A stretch of DNA of 64,000 nt from Entomomonas asaccharolytica. GTDB lineage: Bacteria > Pseudomonadota > Gammaproteobacteria > Pseudomonadales > Pseudomonadaceae. Below the pieces are notes generated by a model, which searched no databases, was not told the origin of the DNA, and saw only the letters and a program-made list of their open reading frames with translations. The stretch is from NCBI RefSeq assembly GCF_016653615.1, contig NZ_CP067393.1, forward strand, positions 1,255,673-1,319,672. Direction: 5' to 3'. Of this stretch, positions 35,016-44,035 are shown piece after piece. The position numbers were made by a program, and so were the translations under genes. The first letter of the stretch is position 1. Every line of letters starts with the position of its first letter.

Positions 35016-35036
35016 CATCTTCAGTTGCTGAAGATG
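35016..35036. promoter_or_regulatory. perfect 9-bp inverted repeat before the enoyl-CoA hydratase gene
   Basis: CATCTTCAG and CTGAAGATG flank TTG, a 21-bp dyad ending 12 nt upstream of the start codon and just upstream of its Shine-Dalgarno sequence. In the mRNA it would fold into a tight hairpin; in DNA it is a good operator candidate. There is no terminator-type U-tract. Confidence 0.5.
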
Positions 35037-35182
35037 AGTATATTATTAATACTTACTACTATTTGTTCTATTATGTTATTAAGGTTAATAAGAGTAATGC
35101 TAAGTTTAGGGCTTGTAACTATTTTTATACAATACTCAACAGTCGTAATCTACTAGATAACTAATATAACTGTTTATTTATT

Positions 35183-35857
35183 TTATGTAGAGGTTTGAAT
35201 AATACAACCATCACTTATTTCTAAAATATGCTCACCGAATAACTCAACATCATCTATATCGTGGGTAATAAGAATAATAGGAATATCAAGCTGTTGTTGC
35301 AGTTCATTTATTTCATTTCGTATTTTTTTACGTAAAGCGTGGTCTAGTGCTGAGAATGGTTCATCTAATAACAAAACACTAGGATTAGTAACTAAGGCTC
35401 TAGCCATCGCTGTACGTTGTTGTTGTCCGCCAGAAAGCTGATAAGGATAATGATTAGCTAATGCAGATAGTTCAAGTGTTTCTATCCACTTAGTGACTTC
35501 TGGAAAATGGGTGCGACGGCTCGGGTTTAATATACCTTTTGTTAGTGAAAAGGCGATATTTTGTTGCACGGTTAAATGAGGAAATAAACTAAAGTTTTGA
35601 AATAGATAAGCCAGATTACGCTGTTGTGGTTTAAGGTTAATATTTTGCTTAGAATCAAATAAAATTTTTTCTGTGAGTTTGATTTGACCACTATCTGGTG
35701 TTATTAAGCCTGCTATGCTTTTTAGTATCATGGTTTTACCTGCGCCAGAGGGACCAAAAATCACTATACGCTTACTATTAGAGGTAAATTTTACATCCAA
35801 GGTAAAGGTATGAGTAGCAGACTTTAATGTCTTCTGAATATCAAGTTCAAGTTGCAT
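35183..35857 (-). CDS. modC: molybdate ABC transporter ATPase ModC, short form
   Basis: The 224-residue ATPase has Walker A GPSGAGKTM, the ABC signature LSGGQQQR and Walker B VLLLDEPFSALD, followed by a conserved histidine in ILITHD. It powers ModB-mediated molybdate import. E. coli ModC is about 350 residues with a C-terminal TOBE/MOP molybdate-binding regulatory domain; here the protein ends right after the ATPase fold (ISDGCIIQTST). It is 6 nt after modB. Confidence 0.9.
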   Translation of the reverse strand: MQLELDIQKTLKSATHTFTLDVKFTSNSKRIVIFGPSGAGKTMILKSIAGLITPDSGQIKLTEKILFDSKQNINLKPQQRNLAYLFQNFSLFPHLTVQQNIAFSLTKGILNPSRRTHFPEVTKWIETLELSALANHYPYQLSGGQQQRTAMARALVTNPSVLLLDEPFSALDHALRKKIRNEINELQQQLDIPIILITHDIDDVELFGEHILEISDGCIIQTST

Positions 35858-35863
35858 AGCGTA

Positions 35864-36532
35864 TTAGTAAGTTACTTTATTGGCTGTTAAACGTTTAGCG
35901 AGTAATAATACTACAATACAGACAATAGAAGTAATAATGACGAGTGTATTAGCGATAGCGTCTTGTCCTGCTTGAACAGCTTCGTAGATAGCCACTGATA
36001 AGGTTTGTGTCTTACCAGGAATACTCCCAGCAACCATTAAAGTAGCACCAAACTCGCCCAAAGCTCGGGCAAAGGCTAATAATACTCCTGCTAGAATGCC
36101 GCGCCATGCTAAAGGCAAGGTTACTCGAAAGAAAATAGCTAATTCAGAAATACCTAATACCCTTGCTGTTTGCTCATATTGTTGATCAATACTTTCAAAG
36201 GCTGCCCTAGCAGGTTTAAATATTAACGGAAAGGTAACCACTACTGAAGCAATGACAGCACCTTGCCAAGTGAAGATTAAATTAATATCAAAAACATCTT
36301 TCAACCATTGACCAATCCAGCCATTTCTACCTAATAACACCAGTAGATAATAACCTAGCACAGTAGGGGGCATTACCATCGGTAAGGTAAGGATAGTATC
36401 TAATAACTCTCTGCCATAAAAGCGTGTACGGGCAAGGATATAGCCCACTGATATTCCCAGTATTAAATTAATGAAGATAGCCCAGCCTGCAACCTTTAAG
36501 GAAAGAAAGAGAGCTGACCACGCTATATCCAT
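35864..36532 (-). CDS. modB: molybdate ABC transporter permease ModB
   Basis: This 222-residue inner-membrane permease has five to six hydrophobic segments and the EAA-type cytoplasmic loop in QTARVLGISELAIFFRVTLPLA (residues 140-161). The LPMVMPPTVLGYYLLVLLGRNG and RALGEFGATLMVAGSIPGKTQTL stretches are typical of ModB. It is flanked by modA (9-nt gap) and modC (6-nt gap), giving a compact three-gene transporter. Confidence 0.95.
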   Translation of the reverse strand: MDIAWSALFLSLKVAGWAIFINLILGISVGYILARTRFYGRELLDTILTLPMVMPPTVLGYYLLVLLGRNGWIGQWLKDVFDINLIFTWQGAVIASVVVTFPLIFKPARAAFESIDQQYEQTARVLGISELAIFFRVTLPLAWRGILAGVLLAFARALGEFGATLMVAGSIPGKTQTLSVAIYEAVQAGQDAIANTLVIITSIVCIVVLLLAKRLTANKVTY

Positions 36533-36541
36533 AATAATTCA

Positions 36542-37309
36542 CTAATTGCCGATAGAAGAGAAACCATATTTAGCCAATATTTGTTGGCCTTCTGTTGATA
36601 ATACAAACTCAATAAAGTTATTAGCTACTTGATTATGCTTGCTATCTTTTATTTGTGCAATAGGGTAAGTAATAGGAGTGTTTAAAGAGGCTGTTAATAA
36701 TATTTTTACTTTATCTTGCATAATGGCAACATCGCTACCATACACAAAGCCAACATCAACTTCATCTCGGGCTACATAATCTAATGCTTGGCGGACATTT
36801 TGCGTATAAATAAATTTATCTTTTAAAGCTTGCCATTGCCCAGTCTGTTCTAATGCTTCTTGAGTATAGCGTCCTGCTGGTACATTAGCAGGATTACCAA
36901 CTGCGATACGTTTTACAGTATCTAGGTTAAGATCTGTAAGTTGTTTAATGGTTAATGAGCTTACAAGTGGAGAGATTAATACTAAGGTATTTTTGGTAAA
37001 GTCTTTACGGCTTTCAGTATTAATTAATTGTTGTTTTTCAGCCTGATCCATTGTTTCTTGGTCAGCAGAAGCAAATACATCAACAGGAGCACCTTTCGCT
37101 ATTTGTTGAAGTAGAGTACCTGAGGCTGCAAAATTAAAAAGAATTTGGTCTTCAGGGTAGTTCTTTTCAAATTGAGTAGCAATTTCCTTAAACGCGTTAT
37201 TTAAGCTAGCTGCTGCGGATACAACAATTTCTGCAGCTTGCACAATTGAAGCGAACGATAAACCAATCACACTAGCCATTAACTGTTTTATTAAGTTTTT
37301 GCTAATCAT
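36542..37309 (-). CDS. modA: molybdate-binding periplasmic protein ModA
   Basis: The 255-residue protein has a signal peptide of about 25 residues (cleavage near VQAAEIVV), then AASLNNAFKEIATQFEKNYP and FNFAASGTLLQQIAKGAPVDVFASAD, the oxyanion-binding half of ModA. PANVPAGRYTQEALEQTGQW is also family-typical. It captures molybdate (or tungstate) for ModBC. It lies directly downstream of the nar operon terminator, which places molybdate uptake next to a major molybdoenzyme. Confidence 0.95.
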   Translation of the reverse strand: MISKNLIKQLMASVIGLSFASIVQAAEIVVSAAASLNNAFKEIATQFEKNYPEDQILFNFAASGTLLQQIAKGAPVDVFASADQETMDQAEKQQLINTESRKDFTKNTLVLISPLVSSLTIKQLTDLNLDTVKRIAVGNPANVPAGRYTQEALEQTGQWQALKDKFIYTQNVRQALDYVARDEVDVGFVYGSDVAIMQDKVKILLTASLNTPITYPIAQIKDSKHNQVANNFIEFVLSTEGQQILAKYGFSSIGN

Positions 37310-37328
37310 AATGAAATCCGTTTGAATT

Positions 37329-37365
37329 AAAAAAAGTACCCACCTAACAAGGAAGGATGGGTACT
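37329..37365 (-). terminator. Rho-independent terminator between narI and modA
   Basis: On the minus strand AGTACCCA/TGGGTACT (37335-37342 with 37358-37365) forms an 8-bp stem, directly followed by seven T residues (37329-37335). It lies 10 nt after the narI stop. Only about 20 nt then separate it from modA, so modABC either depends on read-through or has a promoter inside this short stretch or inside narI. Confidence 0.85.
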
Positions 37366-37375
37366 GAGTGAAATA

Positions 37376-38062
37376 CTAAGAACGAGGACGTACTAGTTGC
37401 CATGCACGTGTTATATATGTAACAGCAGCAAAGCCACTAAAGACATGAACAAGTCTTGTAAAAGGGAAAATAACAAATAATCCCATTCCCATAAATATAT
37501 GTAATTTGAAGATGATAGAAGCTTCAGCGATAAAGCTAGCTGCATCACCACGGAAAGTTACAATATGTTGTGCCCAAGTCATTAAAAGCACCATTTCATG
37601 ACCATCTAAGTGTTGCGAGGATACAACAATAGTACATAGGCCAAGTAATAAGGTAATTAATAACCAAATTAACACTAATTTATCACGCCACGTACTATTG
37701 GCTAATAAGCGATCACAGGTAAAGCGACGATGAATTAGGATGACTAATCCTACTAAACACATAACACCCATTATACCACCAGCAGTCATGGCTACTACTT
37801 GTTTGAATGAGTGGCTGATGCCAAAGGTATCCCATACAACTACAGGTGTTAGTAAGCCTACTAGATGACCAAAGAAAAGGCCTAAAATACCCACATGGAA
37901 TAAGATATTACCTAAACGCAATTGACCTGCGTAAAGTAATTGGCTTGATTCACTTTTCCAAGTGTATTGTTCGCGTTCAAAACGAACTAAACAACCTACA
38001 ATAAAAATACTCATGGCAATATATGGATAGATTCCAAATACAAACTTATCGATATAATTCAT
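37376..38062 (-). CDS. narI: respiratory nitrate reductase gamma subunit (cytochrome b)
   Basis: The 228-residue membrane protein has five hydrophobic helices and anchors NarGH. The histidines expected to bind the two b-type haems are in the helices containing FHVGILGLFFGHLVGLL and FKLHIFMGMGLFVIFPFTRLVHVFSG. It takes electrons from quinol at the periplasmic side and passes them to NarH. Its start overlaps the narJ stop by 4 nt. Confidence 0.95.
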   Translation of the reverse strand: MNYIDKFVFGIYPYIAMSIFIVGCLVRFEREQYTWKSESSQLLYAGQLRLGNILFHVGILGLFFGHLVGLLTPVVVWDTFGISHSFKQVVAMTAGGIMGVMCLVGLVILIHRRFTCDRLLANSTWRDKLVLIWLLITLLLGLCTIVVSSQHLDGHEMVLLMTWAQHIVTFRGDAASFIAEASIIFKLHIFMGMGLFVIFPFTRLVHVFSGFAAVTYITRAWQLVRPRS

Positions 38063-38700
38063 TTTGCTTGCCTCTCTAAAGTAGTACTGGCCATACAGGT
38101 GTTGGAGCTGTTTATTTGTAAAAGCGGCTCTATACCTTCAGGATTAGGGCCGAATTTTTCTAAAGCTTCATCCATATCCCGTATGGGAGGTGTGGTTAAA
38201 GGTTTTGGTTTGACAGGTGAAAGTGATTCTAACACTTGAAAAATACCAGCATACACAGAGTTGTCAGCAGCTAGTTTATTACCAAGATGACTGATAACAT
38301 CAATAGCTTCACCTAATAGGGCTGTTGCTTTATCTTCATCACAAATAGTTAGAAACTCTAGAAATAATGGTAAATAATCAGGCAGTTCATCTGAAACTAG
38401 TTCAAAGCCTGCCGCTTTATATTCTTCCATTAAATCTACCATAGCTTGACCACGAATGCGGTCTTCGCCATGGATATGTTCAAACAAATGCAAAGAATGA
38501 GTAGGGGTACGATCAAAAGTTTGTACGTAGTTCTCTTGCAAGGTGATAAGGTCAGTTGTTGTTAACTCAGTTAGCAAGGGCGTTAACTGATGAGTAGCTA
38601 CTTTCTCATCTGCCAGTAGTTGCTTGATAGTAGGAATACTATCAAGCAAATCCTGTTCAGGATAACAAAGTAATACGGAGATTATTTTGTAAATTGCCAT
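38059..38700 (-). CDS. narJ: nitrate reductase assembly chaperone NarJ
   Basis: NarJ is a system-specific chaperone (TorD/DmsD-like family) needed for molybdenum cofactor insertion into NarG before membrane attachment. This 213-residue protein shows the NarJ stretches ISVLLCYPEQDLLD, FDRTPTHSLHLFEHIHGEDRIRG and LPDYLPLFLEFL. It overlaps narH by 1 nt and narI by 4 nt. Confidence 0.94.
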   Translation of the reverse strand: MAIYKIISVLLCYPEQDLLDSIPTIKQLLADEKVATHQLTPLLTELTTTDLITLQENYVQTFDRTPTHSLHLFEHIHGEDRIRGQAMVDLMEEYKAAGFELVSDELPDYLPLFLEFLTICDEDKATALLGEAIDVISHLGNKLAADNSVYAGIFQVLESLSPVKPKPLTTPPIRDMDEALEKFGPNPEGIEPLLQINSSNTCMASTTLERQAK

Positions 38701-40259
38701 TAGCTATTACTCTCCTTATTTCTATTGGCCTCACGATCTTGCATAGCATCACTAAAGATAATAGGGGAGGCTTTTTTCCTGCCAAATAAGCTAGGTTTAC
38801 TAACACCATCTGAACAACCATTACCAAAGGTAAAGCCACAAGAACTCTTGTCGTTAAATGCGGCTTCAACCATTTCTTTATGGGAAGTAGGAATAACAAA
38901 TCTATCCTCATAATTGGCAATAGCCATGATTTGGTACATTTCATCTACTTGGCTAGGCGATAAATGGGTATTTTTTAAAGTAGCTTCATCAGCTTGTTTA
39001 TCAACAGATTTACTACGCATATAACGACGCATTGCAATCATTGTTTCTAGTGCTTTTAAAACAGGTTCTTCTTTACCCGCTGTTAATAAGTTAGCTAAAT
39101 AACGTAAAGGAATACGTAAATCTTTAACATCAGGGATAATACCGTTTTCACCAATTAAGCCATTCTCTAAGGCTGATTGAATAGGCGATAAAGGTGGGAT
39201 ATACCAAACCATTGGTAAGGTGCGGTATTCTGGGTGAAGAGGGAATGCAACTTTCCATTCCATTGCCATTTTATAAACAGGTGATTTCTTCGCTGCATCT
39301 AACCAGCTTTGAGGAATACCTTGTTTTTGTGCTTCAGCAATCACTACTGGGTCATTAGGGTTTAAAAATATACCTAATTGAGCATCATAAAGATCGTGAG
39401 TATTTTCTACAGAAGCGGCTTGTTCAATTTTGTCGGCATCGTATAGCATTACACCAAGGTAACGAATACGACCTACACAGGTTTCAGAACATACTGTTGG
39501 TTGACCACCTTCAATACGTGGGTAACAGAAAGTACATTTTTCTGCTTTACCTGATGTCCAGTTATAGTAAATCTTTTTATATGGACAACCAGAAATACAC
39601 ATTCTCCAACCACGACATTTATCTTGGTCAATAAGTACAATACCATCATCTTCACGTTTATAAATAGAACCAGATGGACAACTTGCTATACAAGTTGGGT
39701 TTAAACAGTGTTCACATAAACGTGGTAAATACATCATAAAGGTATTTTCAAACGTAGAGTGAATCTCTTTTTGAATACCTTCAAATAACATATCTTTGGC
39801 ACGCTTCTTAAATTCACCGCCTAAGTCATCTTCCCAGTTTGGACCCCATTCGATTTTGTCCATTTTCTTGCCTGTTAAAACAGAGACAGGGCGGGCAGTA
39901 GGTGGGGTTTTTACATCAGGGGCATTTTGTAAACGCTCATAATCATAAGTAAAAGGCTCGTAATACTCATCGATTTGCGGTAAGTTAGGGTTAGCAAAAA
40001 TATTACCCAATATCTTTAATTTACCACCTTGTTTAGGCTGTAATTTACCACCAGTGAGTACCCAACCACCGTTATATTTTTCTTGGTTTTCCCACTCTTT
40101 AGGAAAACCAATACCTGGTTTAGTTTCTACGTTGTTAAACCATGCATATTCCACACCATCACGGCTGGTCCATACGTTTTTACAAGTTACGGAACAGGTG
40201 TGACAACCGATACATTTATCAAGGTTTAACACCATGCCGATTTGTGCTCTAATTTTCAT
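38700..40259 (-). CDS. narH: respiratory nitrate reductase beta subunit (iron-sulfur)
   Basis: The 519-residue protein carries four cysteine clusters. The first is CIGCHTCSVTCKNVW (Cys16, 19, 22, 26); then CEHCLNPTCIASCP; then CRGWRMCISGCPYKK, where Trp replaces a cysteine as in the [3Fe-4S] site of E. coli NarH; and a fourth, CTFCYPRIEGGQPTVCSETC. It carries electrons from NarI haems to the NarG catalytic subunit. It lies 17 nt after narG. Confidence 0.97.
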   Translation of the reverse strand: MKIRAQIGMVLNLDKCIGCHTCSVTCKNVWTSRDGVEYAWFNNVETKPGIGFPKEWENQEKYNGGWVLTGGKLQPKQGGKLKILGNIFANPNLPQIDEYYEPFTYDYERLQNAPDVKTPPTARPVSVLTGKKMDKIEWGPNWEDDLGGEFKKRAKDMLFEGIQKEIHSTFENTFMMYLPRLCEHCLNPTCIASCPSGSIYKREDDGIVLIDQDKCRGWRMCISGCPYKKIYYNWTSGKAEKCTFCYPRIEGGQPTVCSETCVGRIRYLGVMLYDADKIEQAASVENTHDLYDAQLGIFLNPNDPVVIAEAQKQGIPQSWLDAAKKSPVYKMAMEWKVAFPLHPEYRTLPMVWYIPPLSPIQSALENGLIGENGIIPDVKDLRIPLRYLANLLTAGKEEPVLKALETMIAMRRYMRSKSVDKQADEATLKNTHLSPSQVDEMYQIMAIANYEDRFVIPTSHKEMVEAAFNDKSSCGFTFGNGCSDGVSKPSLFGRKKASPIIFSDAMQDREANRNKESNS

Positions 40260-40276
40260 CAGCTAATCCTCTTCTC

Positions 40277-43200
40277 TTATAACTCGACTTTAGGTTGTTG
40301 TACGGTATCGGCTTGTTCTAACCAATCAACTTTCTTCATTTTTCTAACCACTACAAACTCATCACGGTTTGAGCCTACTGTACCGTAGTAGTTAAAGCCA
40401 TAAGCAAGTTGCGCATAACCACCGATCATATGGGTTGGTTTAAGTACTGTACGAGTTACTGAGTTATGGATACCTCCACGTTTACCAGAAACTTCTGCAC
40501 CTGGAACATTGACGATTTTTTCTTGGGCGTGATACATAAGTGTCATACCTTCAGGTACACGTTGGCTTACAATCGCACGAGCGGTCAATGTACCGTTTAG
40601 ATTAAAGACTTCAATCCAGTCATTATCAACAATACCCGCTTTTTGAGCATCTATTTCAGATATCCAAACATGTGGACCACCACGTGATAGCGTAAGCATT
40701 CTAATGTTGTCTGAATAAGTACTATGGATACCCCATTTTTGGTGAGGTGTAATAAAGTTAAGGACAACTTCTGGATTACCATTACTGTGTTGACCTAACA
40801 CTTTCTTAGTGGTTTTTAAATCCACAGCAGGTTTATAAACACAAAGCTCTTCACCAAAACTACGCATCCATTGATGATCTTGATAGAACTGCTGACGACC
40901 AGTAATAGTACGCCATGGGATAAACTCATGAACGTTGGTATAACCAGCGTTATAGCTTACCTCTTCACTTTCTAAACCTGACCATGTAGGAGAGGAGATA
41001 ATTTTGCGAGGCTGTGCTTGAATATCTCTAAAACGAATGCTGTCATGCTCACGAGGTTTAGCAAGGTGAGTGTGATCAAGCCCGGTAATTTTAGAGAGGG
41101 CATCCCATGCTTTAACGGCAATATGACCATTCGTTTCTGGCGCTAAGGTTAAAATCATTTCAGCTGCATCAATAGCTGTTTCTAATTTAGGTTGGCCTTG
41201 TGCTACACCTTCTTGAACTACTTTATTGAGACCGCGCAAGATATCAACTTCATGTTTAGTATCCCAGCTAATACCTTTACCACCATTACCTATTTTTTCT
41301 AGTAATGGGCCAATAGAAGTATATTTCTGATAAATAGCACCATAATCACGTTCAACCACCGTCATAGCTGGCATTGTTTTGCCTGGAATTGGCTCACATT
41401 CCCCATGTTTCCAGTCTTTAACATCGAATGGCTGGCCTAACTCTTGCGGTGAATCATGCATTAAAGGAGTTAACACTAAGTCTTTTTGTACACCTAAATA
41501 ATCTTTACCAAGTTCAGAAAATTTCTTAGCAATACCTTTATAAATTTCCCAGTCACTTTTGCTTTGCCATAAAGGTTGCACAGCTTCGCTTAATGGATGA
41601 ATAAAAGGATGCATATCAGAAGTATTTAAGTCATCTTTTTCATACCAAGTAGCAGTCGGTAATACAATATCACCGTATAGACAAGTAGTAGACATACGGA
41701 AGTCAAGTACCACTAATAAGTCTAATTTACCTTCCACAGCAGGACGAACAGTAATTTCGGTAGGTTTAATACAGTTTTCTTCTTCAGAAATAACCGCGTT
41801 TTGAGTACCTAGTAAATATTTTAGGAAATATTCATGGCCTTTACCTGAAGAACCTAAAATATTAGAACGCCATACAAACATATTACGTGGGAAGTTAGCA
41901 GGATTGTCTGGATCATTACATGACATATCTAAAGAGCCATTTTTTAATCCATTTACTGCATATTGAATAGGATCTTCACCATTTGCATTAGCATGTTTAG
42001 TTACTTCTAGTGGGTTAGTGGCTAATTGTGGTGCAGAAGGTAACCAACCCATACGTTCAGCTTTAGCATTGTAATCAATTAAAGCCATCTTGGTGAGTTC
42101 GTTGCTGGCAGTAGGTGCAACGATTTCATTAGCACCTAATTTTTCATGACGCCATTGGCTAGTGTGAGCGTAGAAGAAAGATGTACCATTCATTTGACGA
42201 GATGGACGATGCCAATCTAAACCAAAGGCTAGGGGAGTCCAACCAGTTTGTGGGCGTAGTTTTTCTTGTCCTACATAGTGAGCCCAACCGCCACCACTTT
42301 GTCCAATACAACCACACATCATTAGCATATTGATAATACCACGATAGGTCATATCCATGTGATACCAGTGGTTTAATGCAGCCCCCACAATTACCATGCT
42401 CTTACCATGAGTTTTGTCAGCATTCTCAGCAAACTCACGAGCTACTTGAATAACCATTTCTGGTTTAACACCCGTATGTTTTTGCTGCCATTTTGGTGTA
42501 TATGGCACATCATCCATATAGTCTTTAGCAACATTGCCACCACCTAAACCACGATCAATACCATAGTTAGCTACTGATAAATCAAATACAGTAGTCACTA
42601 ATGCTTGACTACCATCTGCTAAGGTAATGGTTTTAGTGGGAACATTGCGAACGATTTGCTCGCTGTGTTCATCGCCAGCAAAATAGCTAAAAGCAACGGG
42701 TGTAGCTTGATCATACTTATTAAGTAAAGATAGTTGTGCTTTAATTTCACGACCTTTACTATCTTGTTCTTGTAGGTTCCATTTGCCTGATTGTCCCCAA
42801 CGGAAACCTACAGAACCTTTAGGTGCAACAATATCACCTGTATTTTCATCAATAACTAATGTTTTCCATTCAGGATTATTTTCTTCATCTAAATTATTAG
42901 CTAAGTGACTAGCACGTAAGAAGTAGTCTGGTACATATTTTCCATCTTGCTCTTTTAACATGACTAACATAGGCATATCAGTATATTGACGACAGTAATC
43001 TGTGAAATATGCAGAAGGATTATCCAGATGGAATTCTTTTAAAATTACATGGCCCATTGCCATTGCTAAGGCGGCATCAGTACCTTGTTTAGGTGCTAAC
43101 CAAATATCACCGAACTTGGCCATTTCACCAAAATCTGAGGAAACCGCTACGGTTTTAGTACCTTTATAACGTACTTCTGTGTAAAAGTGCGCATCTGGCG

Positions 43201-43981
43201 TACGGGTCATGGGTACGTTAGAACCCCATACCATCAAATAAGTAGAGTTATACCAGTCTGCTGATTCAGCTACATCGGTTTGTTCACCCCAAACTTGAGG
43301 ACTTGCTGGAGGTAAATCACAATACCAATCATAGAAAGAGAGCGGTACACCACCAATTAATGATAAGTAGCGTGAACCTGCTGCATAACTTACCATTGAC
43401 ATAGCAGGAATAGGCGAGAAGCCAATAACACGGTCAGGTCCAAAGTTTTTTACAGTGAAATTATTAGCCGCTGCAATGATCTCATTTACCTCGTCCCAGT
43501 TAGAGCGGACAAAGCCACCTAAACCACGACGTGATTTATAAGATTTTGCTAGTTCTGGAGTTTGGCTAATATATTCCCATGCAGCAATAGGATCTCTCGT
43601 TTTACGAGCTTCTCGCCATAACTTGGCCATTTGTCCACGTAACATAGGGTATTTAACCCGTTGTGCAGAGTATACATACCAACTATAAGAGGCACCACGT
43701 GGACAACCACGAGGTTCATGATTGGGTAAGTCTGGGCGTGTACGAGGGTAGTCAGTTTGCTGAGTTTCCCAAGTAATTAAGCCATTTTTAACATAAACTT
43801 TCCAGCTACAAGAACCTGTACAGTTTACCCCATGTGTTGAGCGAACAATTTTGTCATGTTGCCACCGTTGCCGATAAGCGTCTTCCCACTTTCTATCTTC
43901 TTCAACTACAGCTCCATGGCCATTAGAGAAGGTGCTTTTTACCTTCCCAAAGAAGTTCAAACGATCTAGTAAATGGCTCAT
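40277..43981 (-). CDS. narG: respiratory nitrate reductase alpha subunit
   Basis: The 1234-residue catalytic subunit reduces nitrate to nitrite at a bis-MGD molybdenum centre facing the cytoplasm. The N-terminal FS0 cluster ligands are His50, Cys54, Cys58 and Cys93 in STHGVNCTGSCSW and HEPRGCPRGASYSW, the His/Cys pattern of membrane NarG. The molybdenum-ligand aspartate is in GEQTDVAESADWYN. It has no Tat signal peptide, as expected for the cytoplasm-facing type. It is encoded between narK2 and narH. Confidence 0.97.
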   Translation of the reverse strand: MSHLLDRLNFFGKVKSTFSNGHGAVVEEDRKWEDAYRQRWQHDKIVRSTHGVNCTGSCSWKVYVKNGLITWETQQTDYPRTRPDLPNHEPRGCPRGASYSWYVYSAQRVKYPMLRGQMAKLWREARKTRDPIAAWEYISQTPELAKSYKSRRGLGGFVRSNWDEVNEIIAAANNFTVKNFGPDRVIGFSPIPAMSMVSYAAGSRYLSLIGGVPLSFYDWYCDLPPASPQVWGEQTDVAESADWYNSTYLMVWGSNVPMTRTPDAHFYTEVRYKGTKTVAVSSDFGEMAKFGDIWLAPKQGTDAALAMAMGHVILKEFHLDNPSAYFTDYCRQYTDMPMLVMLKEQDGKYVPDYFLRASHLANNLDEENNPEWKTLVIDENTGDIVAPKGSVGFRWGQSGKWNLQEQDSKGREIKAQLSLLNKYDQATPVAFSYFAGDEHSEQIVRNVPTKTITLADGSQALVTTVFDLSVANYGIDRGLGGGNVAKDYMDDVPYTPKWQQKHTGVKPEMVIQVAREFAENADKTHGKSMVIVGAALNHWYHMDMTYRGIINMLMMCGCIGQSGGGWAHYVGQEKLRPQTGWTPLAFGLDWHRPSRQMNGTSFFYAHTSQWRHEKLGANEIVAPTASNELTKMALIDYNAKAERMGWLPSAPQLATNPLEVTKHANANGEDPIQYAVNGLKNGSLDMSCNDPDNPANFPRNMFVWRSNILGSSGKGHEYFLKYLLGTQNAVISEEENCIKPTEITVRPAVEGKLDLLVVLDFRMSTTCLYGDIVLPTATWYEKDDLNTSDMHPFIHPLSEAVQPLWQSKSDWEIYKGIAKKFSELGKDYLGVQKDLVLTPLMHDSPQELGQPFDVKDWKHGECEPIPGKTMPAMTVVERDYGAIYQKYTSIGPLLEKIGNGGKGISWDTKHEVDILRGLNKVVQEGVAQGQPKLETAIDAAEMILTLAPETNGHIAVKAWDALSKITGLDHTHLAKPREHDSIRFRDIQAQPRKIISSPTWSGLESEEVSYNAGYTNVHEFIPWRTITGRQQFYQDHQWMRSFGEELCVYKPAVDLKTTKKVLGQHSNGNPEVVLNFITPHQKWGIHSTYSDNIRMLTLSRGGPHVWISEIDAQKAGIVDNDWIEVFNLNGTLTARAIVSQRVPEGMTLMYHAQEKIVNVPGAEVSGKRGGIHNSVTRTVLKPTHMIGGYAQLAYGFNYYGTVGSNRDEFVVVRKMKKVDWLEQADTVQQPKVEL

Positions 43982-44035
43982 AATATCTCCTAATCACGGG
44001 ATTTTTAATCTAGTAAATCTATTATTTATTATCAG

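Noticed and set aside
39580-39640. Missing cysteine (Trp) in the third NarH cluster as a damaging mutation.
   Set aside because: E. coli NarH also has Trp there; it corresponds to the [3Fe-4S] site.
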